This document shows, in pieces, positions 32,972 to 41,014 of a stretch of DNA of 64,000 nucleotides (position 1 is its first letter; each line of letters opens with the position of its first letter). The stretch lies in the NCBI RefSeq assembly GCF_040779325.2, contig NZ_JBFONT020000003.1:186001-250000 (forward strand). The letters run 5' to 3'. Source of the stretch: Aestuariibius violaceus. Its GTDB lineage: Bacteria; Pseudomonadota; Alphaproteobacteria; Rhodobacterales; Rhodobacteraceae. Below the pieces are notes generated by a model. It was not told the origin of the DNA, did no database searches, and saw nothing but the letters and a program-made list of their open reading frames with translations. The position numbers were made by a program, and so were the translations under genes.

Positions 32972-33010
32972 CGGGCTTCATCTGGCTGAAAATACTCAAA
33001 AATCCCGCCC
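32972..33010 (-). repeat. Short intergenic repeat R5 between pyrC and pyrE
   Basis: On the minus strand: GGCGGGATTTTTGAGTATTT, then TCAGCCAGATGAAGCCCGC. It begins just after the pyrC stop and ends next to the pyrE ATG, filling the whole gap. Its GATGAAG sits where the pyrE Shine-Dalgarno sequence should be. Repeat R6 has the same arrangement. Confidence 0.7.
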
Positions 33011-34051
33011 TCAGGTCTCGACCCGCCAGTGCAGTGGAAAACCGGGGTCGAAGACAAGGACGGGGCCGTCATCGGACAGGACCTCGATCGGGTACTCGAC
33101 CGGGTCGCCTTTGACGAGGCGGATGGTCTCCTCGGCGGGGTCGAGGCCGTAGAAGCGCGCGCCGTTGATCGAGGTGAAGGCTTCGAGCTTGGGCAGTGCA
33201 TCTGCGGTTTCGAAGATCTCGGCGAGGCAGGAGAGCGCGTTGGGCGCGGTGAAGATGCCGGCGCAGCCGCAGGCCTGCAGCTTGGCGTCGCGGGTATGGG
33301 GCGCGCTGTCGGTGCCGAGGAAGAAGCGCCGGTCGCCCGAGATCGCGGCCTGGACGAGGGCCACGCGGTGCTTTTCGCGCTTGGCGACGGGCAGGCAGTA
33401 GAAATCGGGCTTGATCCCGCCCGCGAGGATGGCGTTGCGGTTGATGATCAGGTGGTGGACCGTGATCGTCGCGGCGATGCCCTTCTTGGCGTCGCGGATA
33501 TAGTCGACGGCGGTTTCGGTGGTCACGTGTTCGAGGACGATGCGCAGGTCCGGTTCGGCCTTGCGCAGCGGTTTGAGGACCTTGTCGATGAAGACGGCCT
33601 CGCGGTCGAAGATGTCGACGTCGTCGTCGGTGACCTCGCCGTGGATGCAGAGCGGCATGCCGATTTCGGCCATGCGGGCAAGGACGGGGCGGACCTTTTC
33701 GATATCGCGGACGCCGGAGCCGGAATTCGTCGTGGCGCCCGCCGGGTAGAGCTTGACGGCCAGCGCGCTGCCTTCGTCATGGGCCTTCGCGACATCGTCG
33801 GGATCGGTGTCCTCGGTCAGGTAGAGCGTCATCTGGGGGACGAAATCGCAATCGGCGGGGACCGCCTGGATGATCCGGTGGGCGTAGCTGCGGGCATGTT
33901 CGGCGGTGGTGACCGGAGGATCGAGGTTCGGCATGACGAGGGCGCGGCCGAAATGGCAGGCGGTTTCGGGCGTGACGGCGGCGAGGAGGGCGTGGTCGCG
34001 CAGGTGCAGGTGCCAGTCGTCGGGGCGGCGGATCGTCAGTTCGGTTGTCAT
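33011..34051 (-). CDS. pyrC: Dihydroorotase
   Basis: Zinc amidohydrolase that cyclises carbamoyl aspartate to dihydroorotate, 346 residues from MTTELTIRRPDDWHLHLRD. The DWHLHLRD metal site, the carboxylated Lys in SALAVKLYPAGATTNS, PLCIHGEV, LEHVTTE and the catalytic Asp in FFLGTDSAPH are all present. It is the PyrC class of the E. coli type. It is the first gene of pyrC-pyrE-DUF3137; an upstream extension of 17 residues was trimmed. Confidence 0.97.
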   Translation of the reverse strand: MTTELTIRRPDDWHLHLRDHALLAAVTPETACHFGRALVMPNLDPPVTTAEHARSYAHRIIQAVPADCDFVPQMTLYLTEDTDPDDVAKAHDEGSALAVKLYPAGATTNSGSGVRDIEKVRPVLARMAEIGMPLCIHGEVTDDDVDIFDREAVFIDKVLKPLRKAEPDLRIVLEHVTTETAVDYIRDAKKGIAATITVHHLIINRNAILAGGIKPDFYCLPVAKREKHRVALVQAAISGDRRFFLGTDSAPHTRDAKLQACGCAGIFTAPNALSCLAEIFETADALPKLEAFTSINGARFYGLDPAEETIRLVKGDPVEYPIEVLSDDGPVLVFDPGFPLHWRVET

Positions 34052-34097
34052 GGGACGTAGCGCTAGCACGGAAGCGGGGGAGCGGCCATAGAGCGCA

Positions 34098-34118
34098 GCC
34101 ATGCGAGGAGCGCATGGC
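34098..34118. repeat. GCCATGCG hairpin upstream of pyrC
   Basis: Perfect 8-bp inverted repeat GCCATGCG-AGGAG-CGCATGGC, followed on the plus strand by GGGGTTTC. It lies between the pyrC start and the DUF1127-like gene. It may be a cis-acting hairpin in the pyrC leader or a member of a small repeat family. Confidence 0.4.
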
Positions 34119-34140
34119 GGGGTTTCGGGATTTGCGGTTT

Positions 34141-34161
34141 TACGTCAGCTTCTATGACGTA
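34141..34161. promoter_or_regulatory. Perfect palindrome TACGTCA-N7-TGACGTA
   Basis: Seven-base arms with a seven-base spacer, 41 bp upstream of the small DUF1127-like gene. The spacing of dyad centres fits a dimeric helix-turn-helix regulator. No regulator gene is adjacent, so the binding protein is unknown. Confidence 0.5.
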
Positions 34162-34202
34162 TCTCTAGGGCAGGGAGGACCAGAGCAGAAAGGAGGCCCC
34201 CG

Positions 34203-34397
34203 ATGGCCCGTACAAGAAACGCTTTCCGTTCCGTCTTTTCCGGCCTTGCCCGCGGGGCAGAGACCGTCGCCCGCGCCCAGAACCGGTCTGCCGAGTTCGA
34301 GCGGCTGAATTCCAAGACCGATGCCGAACTGGCCGCTCTCGGCCTGAGCCGGGATGCGATCGCGCGCTACGTCTACAGCGATATCCTTTACATCTGA
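34203..34397 (+). CDS. Small DUF1127-like protein
   Basis: A 64-residue basic protein: MARTRNAFRSVFSGLARGAE, then an amphipathic helix and the end LNSKTDAELAALGLSRDAIA, followed by RYVYSDILYI. The ELAALGLSRDxIxR pattern is that of DUF1127 proteins, some of which act in RNA turnover and stress or phosphate responses in alphaproteobacteria. AGGAGG precedes the ATG at 34190-34195. A palindromic operator lies upstream. Its 3' end overlaps the convergent gene by ten bases. Confidence 0.75.
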   Translation: MARTRNAFRSVFSGLARGAETVARAQNRSAEFERLNSKTDAELAALGLSRDAIARYVYSDILYI

Positions 34398-35314
34398 CGC
34401 TTGAGCGGCCGGGTCGTCTGGCGCTTGGCGAGGCGCCGGGCGAAGAACGGGTGCGGCAGTTCCTTCATCGCGAAGCGGCAGACGCGCGCGGCCAGGTCGC
34501 CGCGCCCGCGCCGTTCCAGCAGGATGACGAGGCCGCGCAGATAGGGCAGGTGGGTCCGGCGCTTGCGGTAGAGCTCCCAGAAGACCCGTTCGGTCAGGCG
34601 CCCCGCGATCGCGGCTTCGAGCAGCGGGTCGAGCAGGCCCATCCCGTCCAGATCCTCGCGCAGGCGCAGCCGGTTGAACGGGCAGCGCAGCAGGGTGACG
34701 TTTGGCCGGATGAAGAGCGCCGCGTGCATCGCGTCGCGCCGCTGGTGCGGGTCGAAGGCGACGAGGGCATGGCCCGCCGCCTCGATCAGGTCGGGGGCGT
34801 AGCCGTAGCGGCCGGAGAACCCGGTGCGCCTTTGCTTGCGGAACCGGTCGTCCCAGCCGGCGATGCGGGGGTCGAGCGTGGCCTGGGGCCGGATCGCGAC
34901 GACGGTCGCACCTGGGGCCGCGGCGGAATAGGCGGCCGCCGCATAGCCGCCCGGGCCCTCGCCGATGAAGGTGACGGTATCGAACAGCTCGAAGAAGCCG
35001 TCATCGGCGAGCTGGTCGAAATGCTGGTAGATCGCCCGGTGGCGGAACCAGCTTTGCTTGTCCGACAGGATCGTCAGCGTCGACCAGCCATTGCGGCGCC
35101 GGTAGGTGACGCCGAGCGGTTCGCGCTTGAGCGTCTTGACCACATCGGCCCGGCTTTCGAACGAGACGAGAAGCTGATCGCCCCCTTCCAGATAGGCGGA
35201 GCTGTGATCAGGGCCGAGAGGTTCGAAGCGCCCGAACTCTTCGGTAATGTCTTCGAGGCGCCCAAGCCAGGCACCCCCGTCCAGGCCGGAAAGATCGGCC
35301 TCAAAATAAGTCAT
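34388..35314 (-). CDS. Hypothetical protein with alpha/beta-hydrolase-like elbow
   Basis: A 308-residue protein from MTYFEADLSGLDGGAWLGRL. The centre has TVTFIGEGPGGYAAAAYSAA (about residues 113-132), which looks like a beta-strand/elbow/helix of an alpha/beta-hydrolase, but the GxSxG serine is replaced by Gly, so hydrolase activity is doubtful. The C-terminal part is basic, with many Arg/Leu helices. Related roseobacter proteins are annotated variously, and I would not trust any one name. It is not clearly in an operon. Confidence 0.7.
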   Translation of the reverse strand: MTYFEADLSGLDGGAWLGRLEDITEEFGRFEPLGPDHSSAYLEGGDQLLVSFESRADVVKTLKREPLGVTYRRRNGWSTLTILSDKQSWFRHRAIYQHFDQLADDGFFELFDTVTFIGEGPGGYAAAAYSAAAPGATVVAIRPQATLDPRIAGWDDRFRKQRRTGFSGRYGYAPDLIEAAGHALVAFDPHQRRDAMHAALFIRPNVTLLRCPFNRLRLREDLDGMGLLDPLLEAAIAGRLTERVFWELYRKRRTHLPYLRGLVILLERRGRGDLAARVCRFAMKELPHPFFARRLAKRQTTRPLKRQM

Positions 35315-35414
35315 GTCAAAATCCGTCCCGTCGTGCCCCAGCAAGCACGGTTAACAACTTATTAACTTGCAGGCCGAAACGGAAGGTTCGAGGCCGGATT
35401 TTCCCGATTCTGGT

Positions 35415-36635
35415 TTAGAAGAACGCCTGAAGGCCGGTTTGCGCGCGTCCCAGGATCAATGCGTGGATGTCGTGGGTGCCCTCGTAGGTGTTCACCGTCT
35501 CGAGGTTGATGGCGTGGCGGATGACCGGGAACGATCCAGAGATGCCGTTGCCGCCGAGCATGTCGCGGGCCGCGCGGGCGATATCGAGCGCCTTGCCGCA
35601 ATTGTTGCGCTTCATGAGGCTGATGAGTTCCGGCGACGCGCTGCCGTCCTCCATCATCCGGCCGAGGCGGAGGGCGCCTTGCAGGCCGAGCGTGATCTCG
35701 GTCTGCATGTCGGCGAGTTTCTTCTGGAAGAGCTGGGTCTGGGCCAGCGGACGGCCAAACTGCTTGCGGTCGAGCCCGTATTGGCGCGCGGTGTGCCAGC
35801 ACGCCTCTGCCGCGCCCATCGCACCCCAGGAGATGCCGTAGCGGGCGCGGTTGAGGCAGCCGAACGGGCCCTTGAGCCCTTCGACATTGGGCAGAAGGGC
35901 GTCTTCGCCGACCTCGACATTCTGCATCACGATCTCGCCCGTGACCGAGGCGCGCAGGCTGAGCTTGCCGTCGATCTTGGGGGCGGAGAGGCCGGGCGTG
36001 CCCTTGTCGAGGACGAAGCCGCGGATCTTGCCGCCATGGGCCTCTGACTTGGCCCAGACGACGAAGACATCGGCGAAGGGCGCGTTGGAGATCCACATCT
36101 TGGCGCCGTTGAGGACGTAGCCGCCATCGGTTTTCTTCGCCGTCGTCTTCATGCCCGCGGGGTCGGAGCCGGCATCTGGCTCGGTCAGGCCGAAGCAGCC
36201 GATCAGCTCGCCTTTCGCGAGGCCGGGCAGGTATTTCTGCCGCTGGGCGTCCGATCCGTAGGCCTCGATCGGGTACATGACGAGGGAGGACTGGACGGAC
36301 ATCATCGAGCGGTAGCCCGAATCGATCCGCTCGATCTCGCGCGCGATGAGGCCGTAGGTGACGTAGCCCGCGCCGAGCCCGCCGTTTTCCTCGGCCACGG
36401 TCGCGCCGAGGAGGCCCGCGGCGCCCATCTCGGCAAAGATCGCCGGATCGGCCGTCTCGTTCTCATAGGCCTCGGCGACCCGGGGGGCGAGGTGATCGTC
36501 GGCGAAGGTGCGGGCGGCGTCGCGCAGGAGGCGCTCGTCCTCGGTCAGCTGGGCCTCGAGGAGGAAGGGATCGTCCCATTCGAAGCGGGAAAGCTCCGGG
36601 CCGGTGCCGGGGCGGATCTTGGTTTCGAGGTTCAT
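35415..36635 (-). CDS. gcdH: Glutaryl-CoA dehydrogenase
   Basis: FAD-dependent oxidation and decarboxylation of glutaryl-CoA to crotonyl-CoA in lysine and tryptophan breakdown. The 406-residue protein shows IGCFGLTEPDAGSDPAGM (FAD/substrate block), KMWISNAPFADVFVVWAKSE and the ending NTYEGTHDIHALILGRAQTG, where Glu385 is the catalytic base in the position typical of glutaryl-CoA dehydrogenases. Arg in RARYGISWG fits the glutaryl-binding site. No other degradation genes are adjacent. Confidence 0.93.
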   Translation of the reverse strand: MNLETKIRPGTGPELSRFEWDDPFLLEAQLTEDERLLRDAARTFADDHLAPRVAEAYENETADPAIFAEMGAAGLLGATVAEENGGLGAGYVTYGLIAREIERIDSGYRSMMSVQSSLVMYPIEAYGSDAQRQKYLPGLAKGELIGCFGLTEPDAGSDPAGMKTTAKKTDGGYVLNGAKMWISNAPFADVFVVWAKSEAHGGKIRGFVLDKGTPGLSAPKIDGKLSLRASVTGEIVMQNVEVGEDALLPNVEGLKGPFGCLNRARYGISWGAMGAAEACWHTARQYGLDRKQFGRPLAQTQLFQKKLADMQTEITLGLQGALRLGRMMEDGSASPELISLMKRNNCGKALDIARAARDMLGGNGISGSFPVIRHAINLETVNTYEGTHDIHALILGRAQTGLQAFF

Positions 36636-36756
36636 GGGGCTCCTCCTCTGAAGGTCGCATTGTGTTTACGCCTCTGGGCGCCCATGAGCAATCGGACCCC
36701 TTGACGCGAGGCGCACGGCCCATGAGCGTTGCGGGACGCGGCAAGGGAGGCCCGGC

Positions 36757-37656
36757 ATGGAGAGCATCGACGAGGTTCAGCAGGTTCTGGCCGGGCAGAA
36801 CTATGTCTGCGGGCGGGCGCTGGCGACGGTGGTGTTTCTGGCGCTGAAGCTGGGGCGGCCGCTGTTCCTGGAAGGCGAGGCGGGAACGGGGAAGACCGAG
36901 ATCGCCAAGGCGATTTCGGCGGCGCTGGGGCGGCGATTGATCCGGCTGCAATGCTACGAGGGGCTCGACGCGTCGTCGGCCGTCTACGAATGGAACTTCG
37001 CCGAGCAGATGATCGCGATCCGGGCCGCCGAGGCGGCGGGCGGGGCGGATCGGGGGATCCTGAAGGATGAGCTCTTCACCGAGGAATACCTGATCGAGCG
37101 GCCCTTGTTGCAGGCGATGCGGCCGCAGCCCGGCGGCGCGCCGGTGCTGCTGATCGACGAGATCGACCGGACGGACGAGCCGTTCGAGGCATTCCTGCTG
37201 GAGGCGCTGAGCGATTTCCAGGTGACCATCCCTGAGCTGGGGACGATCCACGCACCCGAGCCGCCGATCGTCATCCTGACCTCGAACCGCACGCGGGAGG
37301 TGCATGACGCGCTGAAGCGGCGCTGCCTCTACCACTGGGTCGACTATCCGAGCTTCGATCGGGAGATCGAGATCCTGCAGGCCCGTGCGCCCGAGGCGGC
37401 GGAGGCGCTGAGCCGTGAGGTCGTGGCCTTCGTGCAGCGGCTGCGGACGGAGGACCTCTTCAAGAAGCCGGGCGTGGCCGAGACGATCGACTGGGCGAAG
37501 TGCCTGCTGGCCCTGGACGTCCTGGATCTGTCGCCGGAGGTGATCGCGGATACGGTGGGTGCGATCCTGAAATATCAGGACGACATCCAGAAGCTGCAGG
37601 GATCGGAGGCGAAACGGATCCTCGAAGAGGTCAAGGCGGAGCTGGCCCCGGCGTGA
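36757..37656 (+). CDS. MoxR-type AAA+ ATPase (CoxD-like)
   Basis: AAA+ chaperone of 299 residues. Walker A is GEAGTGKTE (residues 40-48, Lys46) and Walker B is PVLLIDEIDR. Sensor 1 is VILTSNRTREVHDALKRRC and an arginine-rich sensor 2 follows. It belongs to the CoxD group, which in Oligotropha helps assemble the Mo-Cu active site of CO dehydrogenase. Its operon partners here are a VWA (CoxE-like) gene and an XdhC gene, which supports a role in molybdenum hydroxylase maturation. No coxMSL genes lie in the window, so the client is unknown. Confidence 0.88.
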   Translation: MESIDEVQQVLAGQNYVCGRALATVVFLALKLGRPLFLEGEAGTGKTEIAKAISAALGRRLIRLQCYEGLDASSAVYEWNFAEQMIAIRAAEAAGGADRGILKDELFTEEYLIERPLLQAMRPQPGGAPVLLIDEIDRTDEPFEAFLLEALSDFQVTIPELGTIHAPEPPIVILTSNRTREVHDALKRRCLYHWVDYPSFDREIEILQARAPEAAEALSREVVAFVQRLRTEDLFKKPGVAETIDWAKCLLALDVLDLSPEVIADTVGAILKYQDDIQKLQGSEAKRILEEVKAELAPA

Positions 37657-37658
37657 GG

Positions 37659-38054
37659 TCAGTCGTAGGGCAGCGTGTCGGGATCGGCGTTGCGGTAATC
37701 TGGCGCGGGCGTGGCCGCGAAGCGTTTGGCAAGGATGGTGTCATGTCCGTCGCGCAGCGCCCGGGCGGCCCGATGCATCCCGTCCATGAGACGGCCCTCG
37801 GCGTCGAGCAGGATCGGGTATCTCAGATCGGCGGCGTCGATCAATGCGATGTGCTCGACGATGGCGCGAGCGGTGGGTGTCGCCCCGTGAAACCAGTAGT
37901 TCTCATCGAGCTCTGCGATGTCGCTGAGCGGAATAGGGGCGGCCGCGATGCTCTCGGCCCTGCGAACGAGACGCCGTATATCCCAAGCGTCGAAGCCGGA
38001 TGCGGTGGGCCTGAGATGGTATTGAGGTCGTATGATATCGGTATTCCCGCTCAT
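37659..38054 (-). CDS. ParB-like domain hypothetical protein inside the Cox-like cluster
   Basis: A 131-residue protein (MSGNTDIIRPQYHLRPTASG) on the strand opposite its neighbours. It has a ParB/sulfiredoxin-like feel, with PIPLSDIAELDENYW, YPILLDAEGRLMDGMHRAAR and the GMHR/ALRDG pattern, which in that fold forms a nucleotide-binding loop. An ATG at 38087 would add eleven residues and lies within repeat R7. Its 3' end is two bases from the CoxD-like stop, so it is wedged between two genes of the maturation set. Its function is unknown. Confidence 0.65.
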   Translation of the reverse strand: MSGNTDIIRPQYHLRPTASGFDAWDIRRLVRRAESIAAAPIPLSDIAELDENYWFHGATPTARAIVEHIALIDAADLRYPILLDAEGRLMDGMHRAARALRDGHDTILAKRFAATPAPDYRNADPDTLPYD

Positions 38055-38080
38055 GATGTGCCGCCCATAGATAATACCTC

Positions 38081-38119
38081 TCCTCATCTTGCCAAAAATA
38101 CCTCCGCCGGAGGCATCCG
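38081..38119 (-). repeat. Short intergenic repeat R7
   Basis: On the minus strand: GCCTCCGGCGGAGGTATTTT, then TGGCAAGATGAGG. It is the family core GAGGTATTTTTGGCAAGATGA with a short palindrome CCTCCGGCGGAGG in front. It lies upstream of both the ParB-like gene and coxE. Confidence 0.7.
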
Positions 38120-38146
38120 CACCCTCAACCGGCGGGGCGTCTGATC

Positions 38147-39400
38147 ATGGTCGCGCTGCCGGAACTGGAGCTGCCGGAGGACCCGAAGCTCACCCACAAC
38201 ATCACCCATTTTGCGCGGGCCCTGCGGAAGGCAGGCCTGCCGGCGGGGCCCGCGCGGGTGGTGGATGCGATCCGGGCGGTGGAGGCGGCGGGGTTCGGGG
38301 AGAAGCGGGATTTCTATTACACCCTGCAGGCCTGTTTCTGCACGCGGCCGGAGCACCGGGAGGTGTTTGCCCAGATCTTTCGGCTGTACTGGCGGGATCC
38401 GCGGTACCTGGAGCACATGATCGCCATGCTGACGCCCGCCGTGCAAGGCGTCGCCGAGGATCGGGTGGCGAAGGCGGCGGAGAAGCGGGCGGCGGAGGCG
38501 CTCTTGGGCGATGTGGCGCGGGATCTGCCGGAGGTGGCGGAGGATGAGGGCTCGGAGATCGAGATCGATGCGTCGGCCACGGCGAGCGGGGAGGAGCGGC
38601 TGAGGACGCTCGATTTCGAGCAGATGAGCGTGGCCGAGATGGACGAGGCGAAGCGGCTGATCGCGAAGCTCAGCCTGCCGGTGCCGCCGATCCTGACCCG
38701 GCGGAGCGTGGCGGCACCCCATGGGCGGCTGCCCGATTGGCGGCGGACGATGCGGGACGCGGCCCGCCGGGGCGGAGAGTTGCGGGATTTCGCGCGGAAG
38801 CGGCGCGCGCGGCGCTATCCGAACCTTGTCGCTTTGTGCGATATTTCGGGGTCGATGAGCCAGTATTCGCGGGCGGTCTTGCACTTTCTCCATGCGGTGG
38901 CGAACGAGAAAGGGGCGGGCTGGGCGACGGTCCATGCCTTCACCTTCGGGACGCGGCTGACCAATATCTCCCGCCATCTGATGGCGCGCGACGTGGATGC
39001 GGCGCTTTCGGCGGCGGGGGCGGAGGCGCAGGATTGGGAAGGCGGCACGCGGATCGCGTCGTGCCTGCACGCGTTCAACCGGGACTGGTCGCGGCGGGTG
39101 CTGGGGCAGGGGGCGTTGGTTCTGTTGATCACCGACGGTCTGGACCGCGAGGCGGGCGCGGGGCTGTCGGCGGAGATGGAGCGGCTGCACCTGTCGGCCC
39201 GGCGGCTGATCTGGGTGAACCCTCTGCTGCGGTTCGACGGTTTTGCGCCCAAGGCGGCGGGGATCGCGGCGATGCTGCCCCATGTGGACGCGCTGCGGGC
39301 GGGGCACAATATCGCGTCGCTCGCCGGGCTTGCCGACGCGATGGGGCGGCCGGAGGATGGCGGGGAGAAGGCGCGGCTGATGGCGGCGCTGGGCCGGTAG
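38147..39400 (+). CDS. VWA domain protein (CoxE-like)
   Basis: A 417-residue protein with a C-terminal von Willebrand A domain. The MIDAS is intact: Asp232-x-Ser234-x-Ser236 in VALCDISGSMSQYS, a Thr in ASCLHAFNRDW-type segments and ITDGLDRE near residue 328. It pairs with the MoxR ATPase at 36757; CoxD and CoxE act together to load the metal-sulfur centre of CO dehydrogenase. It lacks a signal peptide. Repeat R8 follows directly after the stop. Confidence 0.88.
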   Translation: MVALPELELPEDPKLTHNITHFARALRKAGLPAGPARVVDAIRAVEAAGFGEKRDFYYTLQACFCTRPEHREVFAQIFRLYWRDPRYLEHMIAMLTPAVQGVAEDRVAKAAEKRAAEALLGDVARDLPEVAEDEGSEIEIDASATASGEERLRTLDFEQMSVAEMDEAKRLIAKLSLPVPPILTRRSVAAPHGRLPDWRRTMRDAARRGGELRDFARKRRARRYPNLVALCDISGSMSQYSRAVLHFLHAVANEKGAGWATVHAFTFGTRLTNISRHLMARDVDAALSAAGAEAQDWEGGTRIASCLHAFNRDWSRRVLGQGALVLLITDGLDREAGAGLSAEMERLHLSARRLIWVNPLLRFDGFAPKAAGIAAMLPHVDALRAGHNIASLAGLADAMGRPEDGGEKARLMAALGR

Positions 39401-39516
39401 GGCGCCTGCGTGCCTGCGGCACGACACCCGCCCGCCCGGCCGCGCCCTTGCCAATGATCAGGGGCATCTCTGCTGGCTGGCGTTGCGATCGAGTATTCTT
39501 GGCCAGATGAAGCGGG
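39401..39516 (+). repeat. Long intergenic repeat R8
   Basis: Begins GGCGCCTGCG...GCGGC, has CGACACCCGCCCG at 39422-39434 and ends GAGTATTCTTGGCCAGATGA at 39491-39510. R9 (62921-63024) has the same two blocks 70 bases apart, against 69 here. Confidence 0.7.
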
Positions 39517-39588
39517 ATGCGCAGGGATCGGGTCGTTTGGCGCGGGAGATCGGGGCAGGGTTTGGCAGGCAATGGAGGAGAGCGTGCC

Positions 39589-40056
39589 ATGAGATTTCTG
39601 CCCTATGATCAGGACTTTGTTGATGCCGTGCGGGCCGGTGGGCCGGATGCGAACGGGCAGGCAGCGGAGCGGGCCGTGTCGGGCGGTGTGGGGACGCCGT
39701 GCCGGTGTTGTCTGCGGAATGTGCCTGAGGGGGCGCAGATGCTGGTTCTCTCGGCCCGGCCGTTTCCGGTGCCGCAGCCCTATGCGGAGCAGGGGCCGAT
39801 CTTTCTTTGCGCCGAGCCGTGTGCGCCTTGGGAGGGCGAGGGGCTGCCGCCGATCCTGTTCGAGTCGCCGGATTATCTGGTGAAGGCCTATGGGGCGGAT
39901 GACCGGATCGTCTACGGGACCGGGCGGATCAGACCAAGGTCGGAGATGGAAGAATATGCGCGCGACCTTCTCGGGCGGGTCGGGGTGGCTTATGTTGATG
40001 TGCGGTCGGCGCGCAACAACTGCTTTCTGACGAGGGTGCGGAGTGACGGAGACTGA
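39589..40056 (+). CDS. DUF1203 protein
   Basis: A 155-residue protein with the DUF1203 signature: GTPCRCCLRNVPEGAQMLVL, RPFPVPQPYAEQGPIFLCAE and YGADDRIVYGTGRI. The conserved cysteines Cys-x-x-Cys near residue 37 and Cys near 74 could bind metal. Its function is unknown. The ATG at 39589 is preceded by GGAGGAG. Its last 14 bases overlap xdhC, so the two are coupled. Confidence 0.88.
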   Translation: MRFLPYDQDFVDAVRAGGPDANGQAAERAVSGGVGTPCRCCLRNVPEGAQMLVLSARPFPVPQPYAEQGPIFLCAEPCAPWEGEGLPPILFESPDYLVKAYGADDRIVYGTGRIRPRSEMEEYARDLLGRVGVAYVDVRSARNNCFLTRVRSDGD

Positions 40057-41014
40057 AACGCTTTTGCAGACGGCGCTCGACTGGCATCGGGCCGGGCGGG
40101 GTGTGGCCGTGGCCTCGGTCGTCGAGACCTGGGGGTCGGCGCCGCGCCCGGCGGGGAGCCTGTTGGTGATCGCCGATGATGGCGGGATGGCAGGCTCGGT
40201 CTCTGGCGGCTGCGTCGAGGGGGCCGTGGTCGTCGAGGCGCTGGAAGCCCTGGAGGATGGTGGCGCCAGGATGCTGGATTATGGCGTGAGCGATGACGAG
40301 GCCTTTGCCGTCGGGCTGGCCTGTGGCGGGCGCATTCGGGTGCGGGTGGAACCTGTGGGCAGTGTCTTGCCCGTCGGCGCGCTTGAAGAGATGGCGGACC
40401 GGGCCGCGCGGCGGGAGCCGTTCGTGCGGTCTGTCGCGTTGGCGGGGGGCGGGGCGGAGATCCTCGGGATGGGCGAGGGGGCTGACGCGGTGCTTCGGCG
40501 CGGGAAGTCCGGCCTTTCGGAGGACGGGGCGCGGTTCGATCTGGTGCATGCGCCGCCTTTGCGGCTGGGGATCATCGGAGCGGTGCATATCGCGCAGGCG
40601 CTGGTGCCGATGGCGCGGCTGGCGGGCTATGCCCCCGCGGTCGTCGATCCGCGGCCGGCTTTTGCGAGCGAAGAGCGGTTTCCCGAGACGGAACTGCTGG
40701 ATGATTGGCCGGATGCGGCCTTGGAGGCCTACGGCATCGACGGGCGGACCGCGGTGGTGACGCTGACCCACGATCCGAAGCTTGACGATCCGGGGCTGCA
40801 GGCGGCCTTGCGGTCCGACGCGTTCTATATCGGCGCGTTGGGGTCGACCCGGACCCACGCGAAGCGGGTGGCGCGATTGCAGGCGGCCGGGTTCACGAAC
40901 GCGCAGATCGGGCGGATCCATGCGCCGGTGGGTCTGGATATCGGCGCGGCGACGCCGGGAGAGATCGCGGTGGCGGTGCTGGCCGAGATGACCCAGGCGC
41001 TGAGGCGGGGCTGA
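40043..41014 (+). CDS. xdhC: XdhC-family molybdenum cofactor insertion protein
   Basis: A 323-residue XdhC/CoxF-type chaperone that handles sulfurated molybdenum cofactor for xanthine dehydrogenase-like enzymes. The N-terminal XdhC_CoxI domain has ETWGSAPRPAGSLLVI and GSVSGGCVEGAVV, with the cofactor-contacting Cys. The C-terminal Rossmann domain has LGIIGAVHIAQALVPMARLA and IGALGSTRTHAKRVARL. It overlaps the upstream DUF1203 gene and shares TGATG with the next gene. Its client enzyme is not encoded in this window. Confidence 0.92.
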   Translation: MTETETLLQTALDWHRAGRGVAVASVVETWGSAPRPAGSLLVIADDGGMAGSVSGGCVEGAVVVEALEALEDGGARMLDYGVSDDEAFAVGLACGGRIRVRVEPVGSVLPVGALEEMADRAARREPFVRSVALAGGGAEILGMGEGADAVLRRGKSGLSEDGARFDLVHAPPLRLGIIGAVHIAQALVPMARLAGYAPAVVDPRPAFASEERFPETELLDDWPDAALEAYGIDGRTAVVTLTHDPKLDDPGLQAALRSDAFYIGALGSTRTHAKRVARLQAAGFTNAQIGRIHAPVGLDIGAATPGEIAVAVLAEMTQALRRG

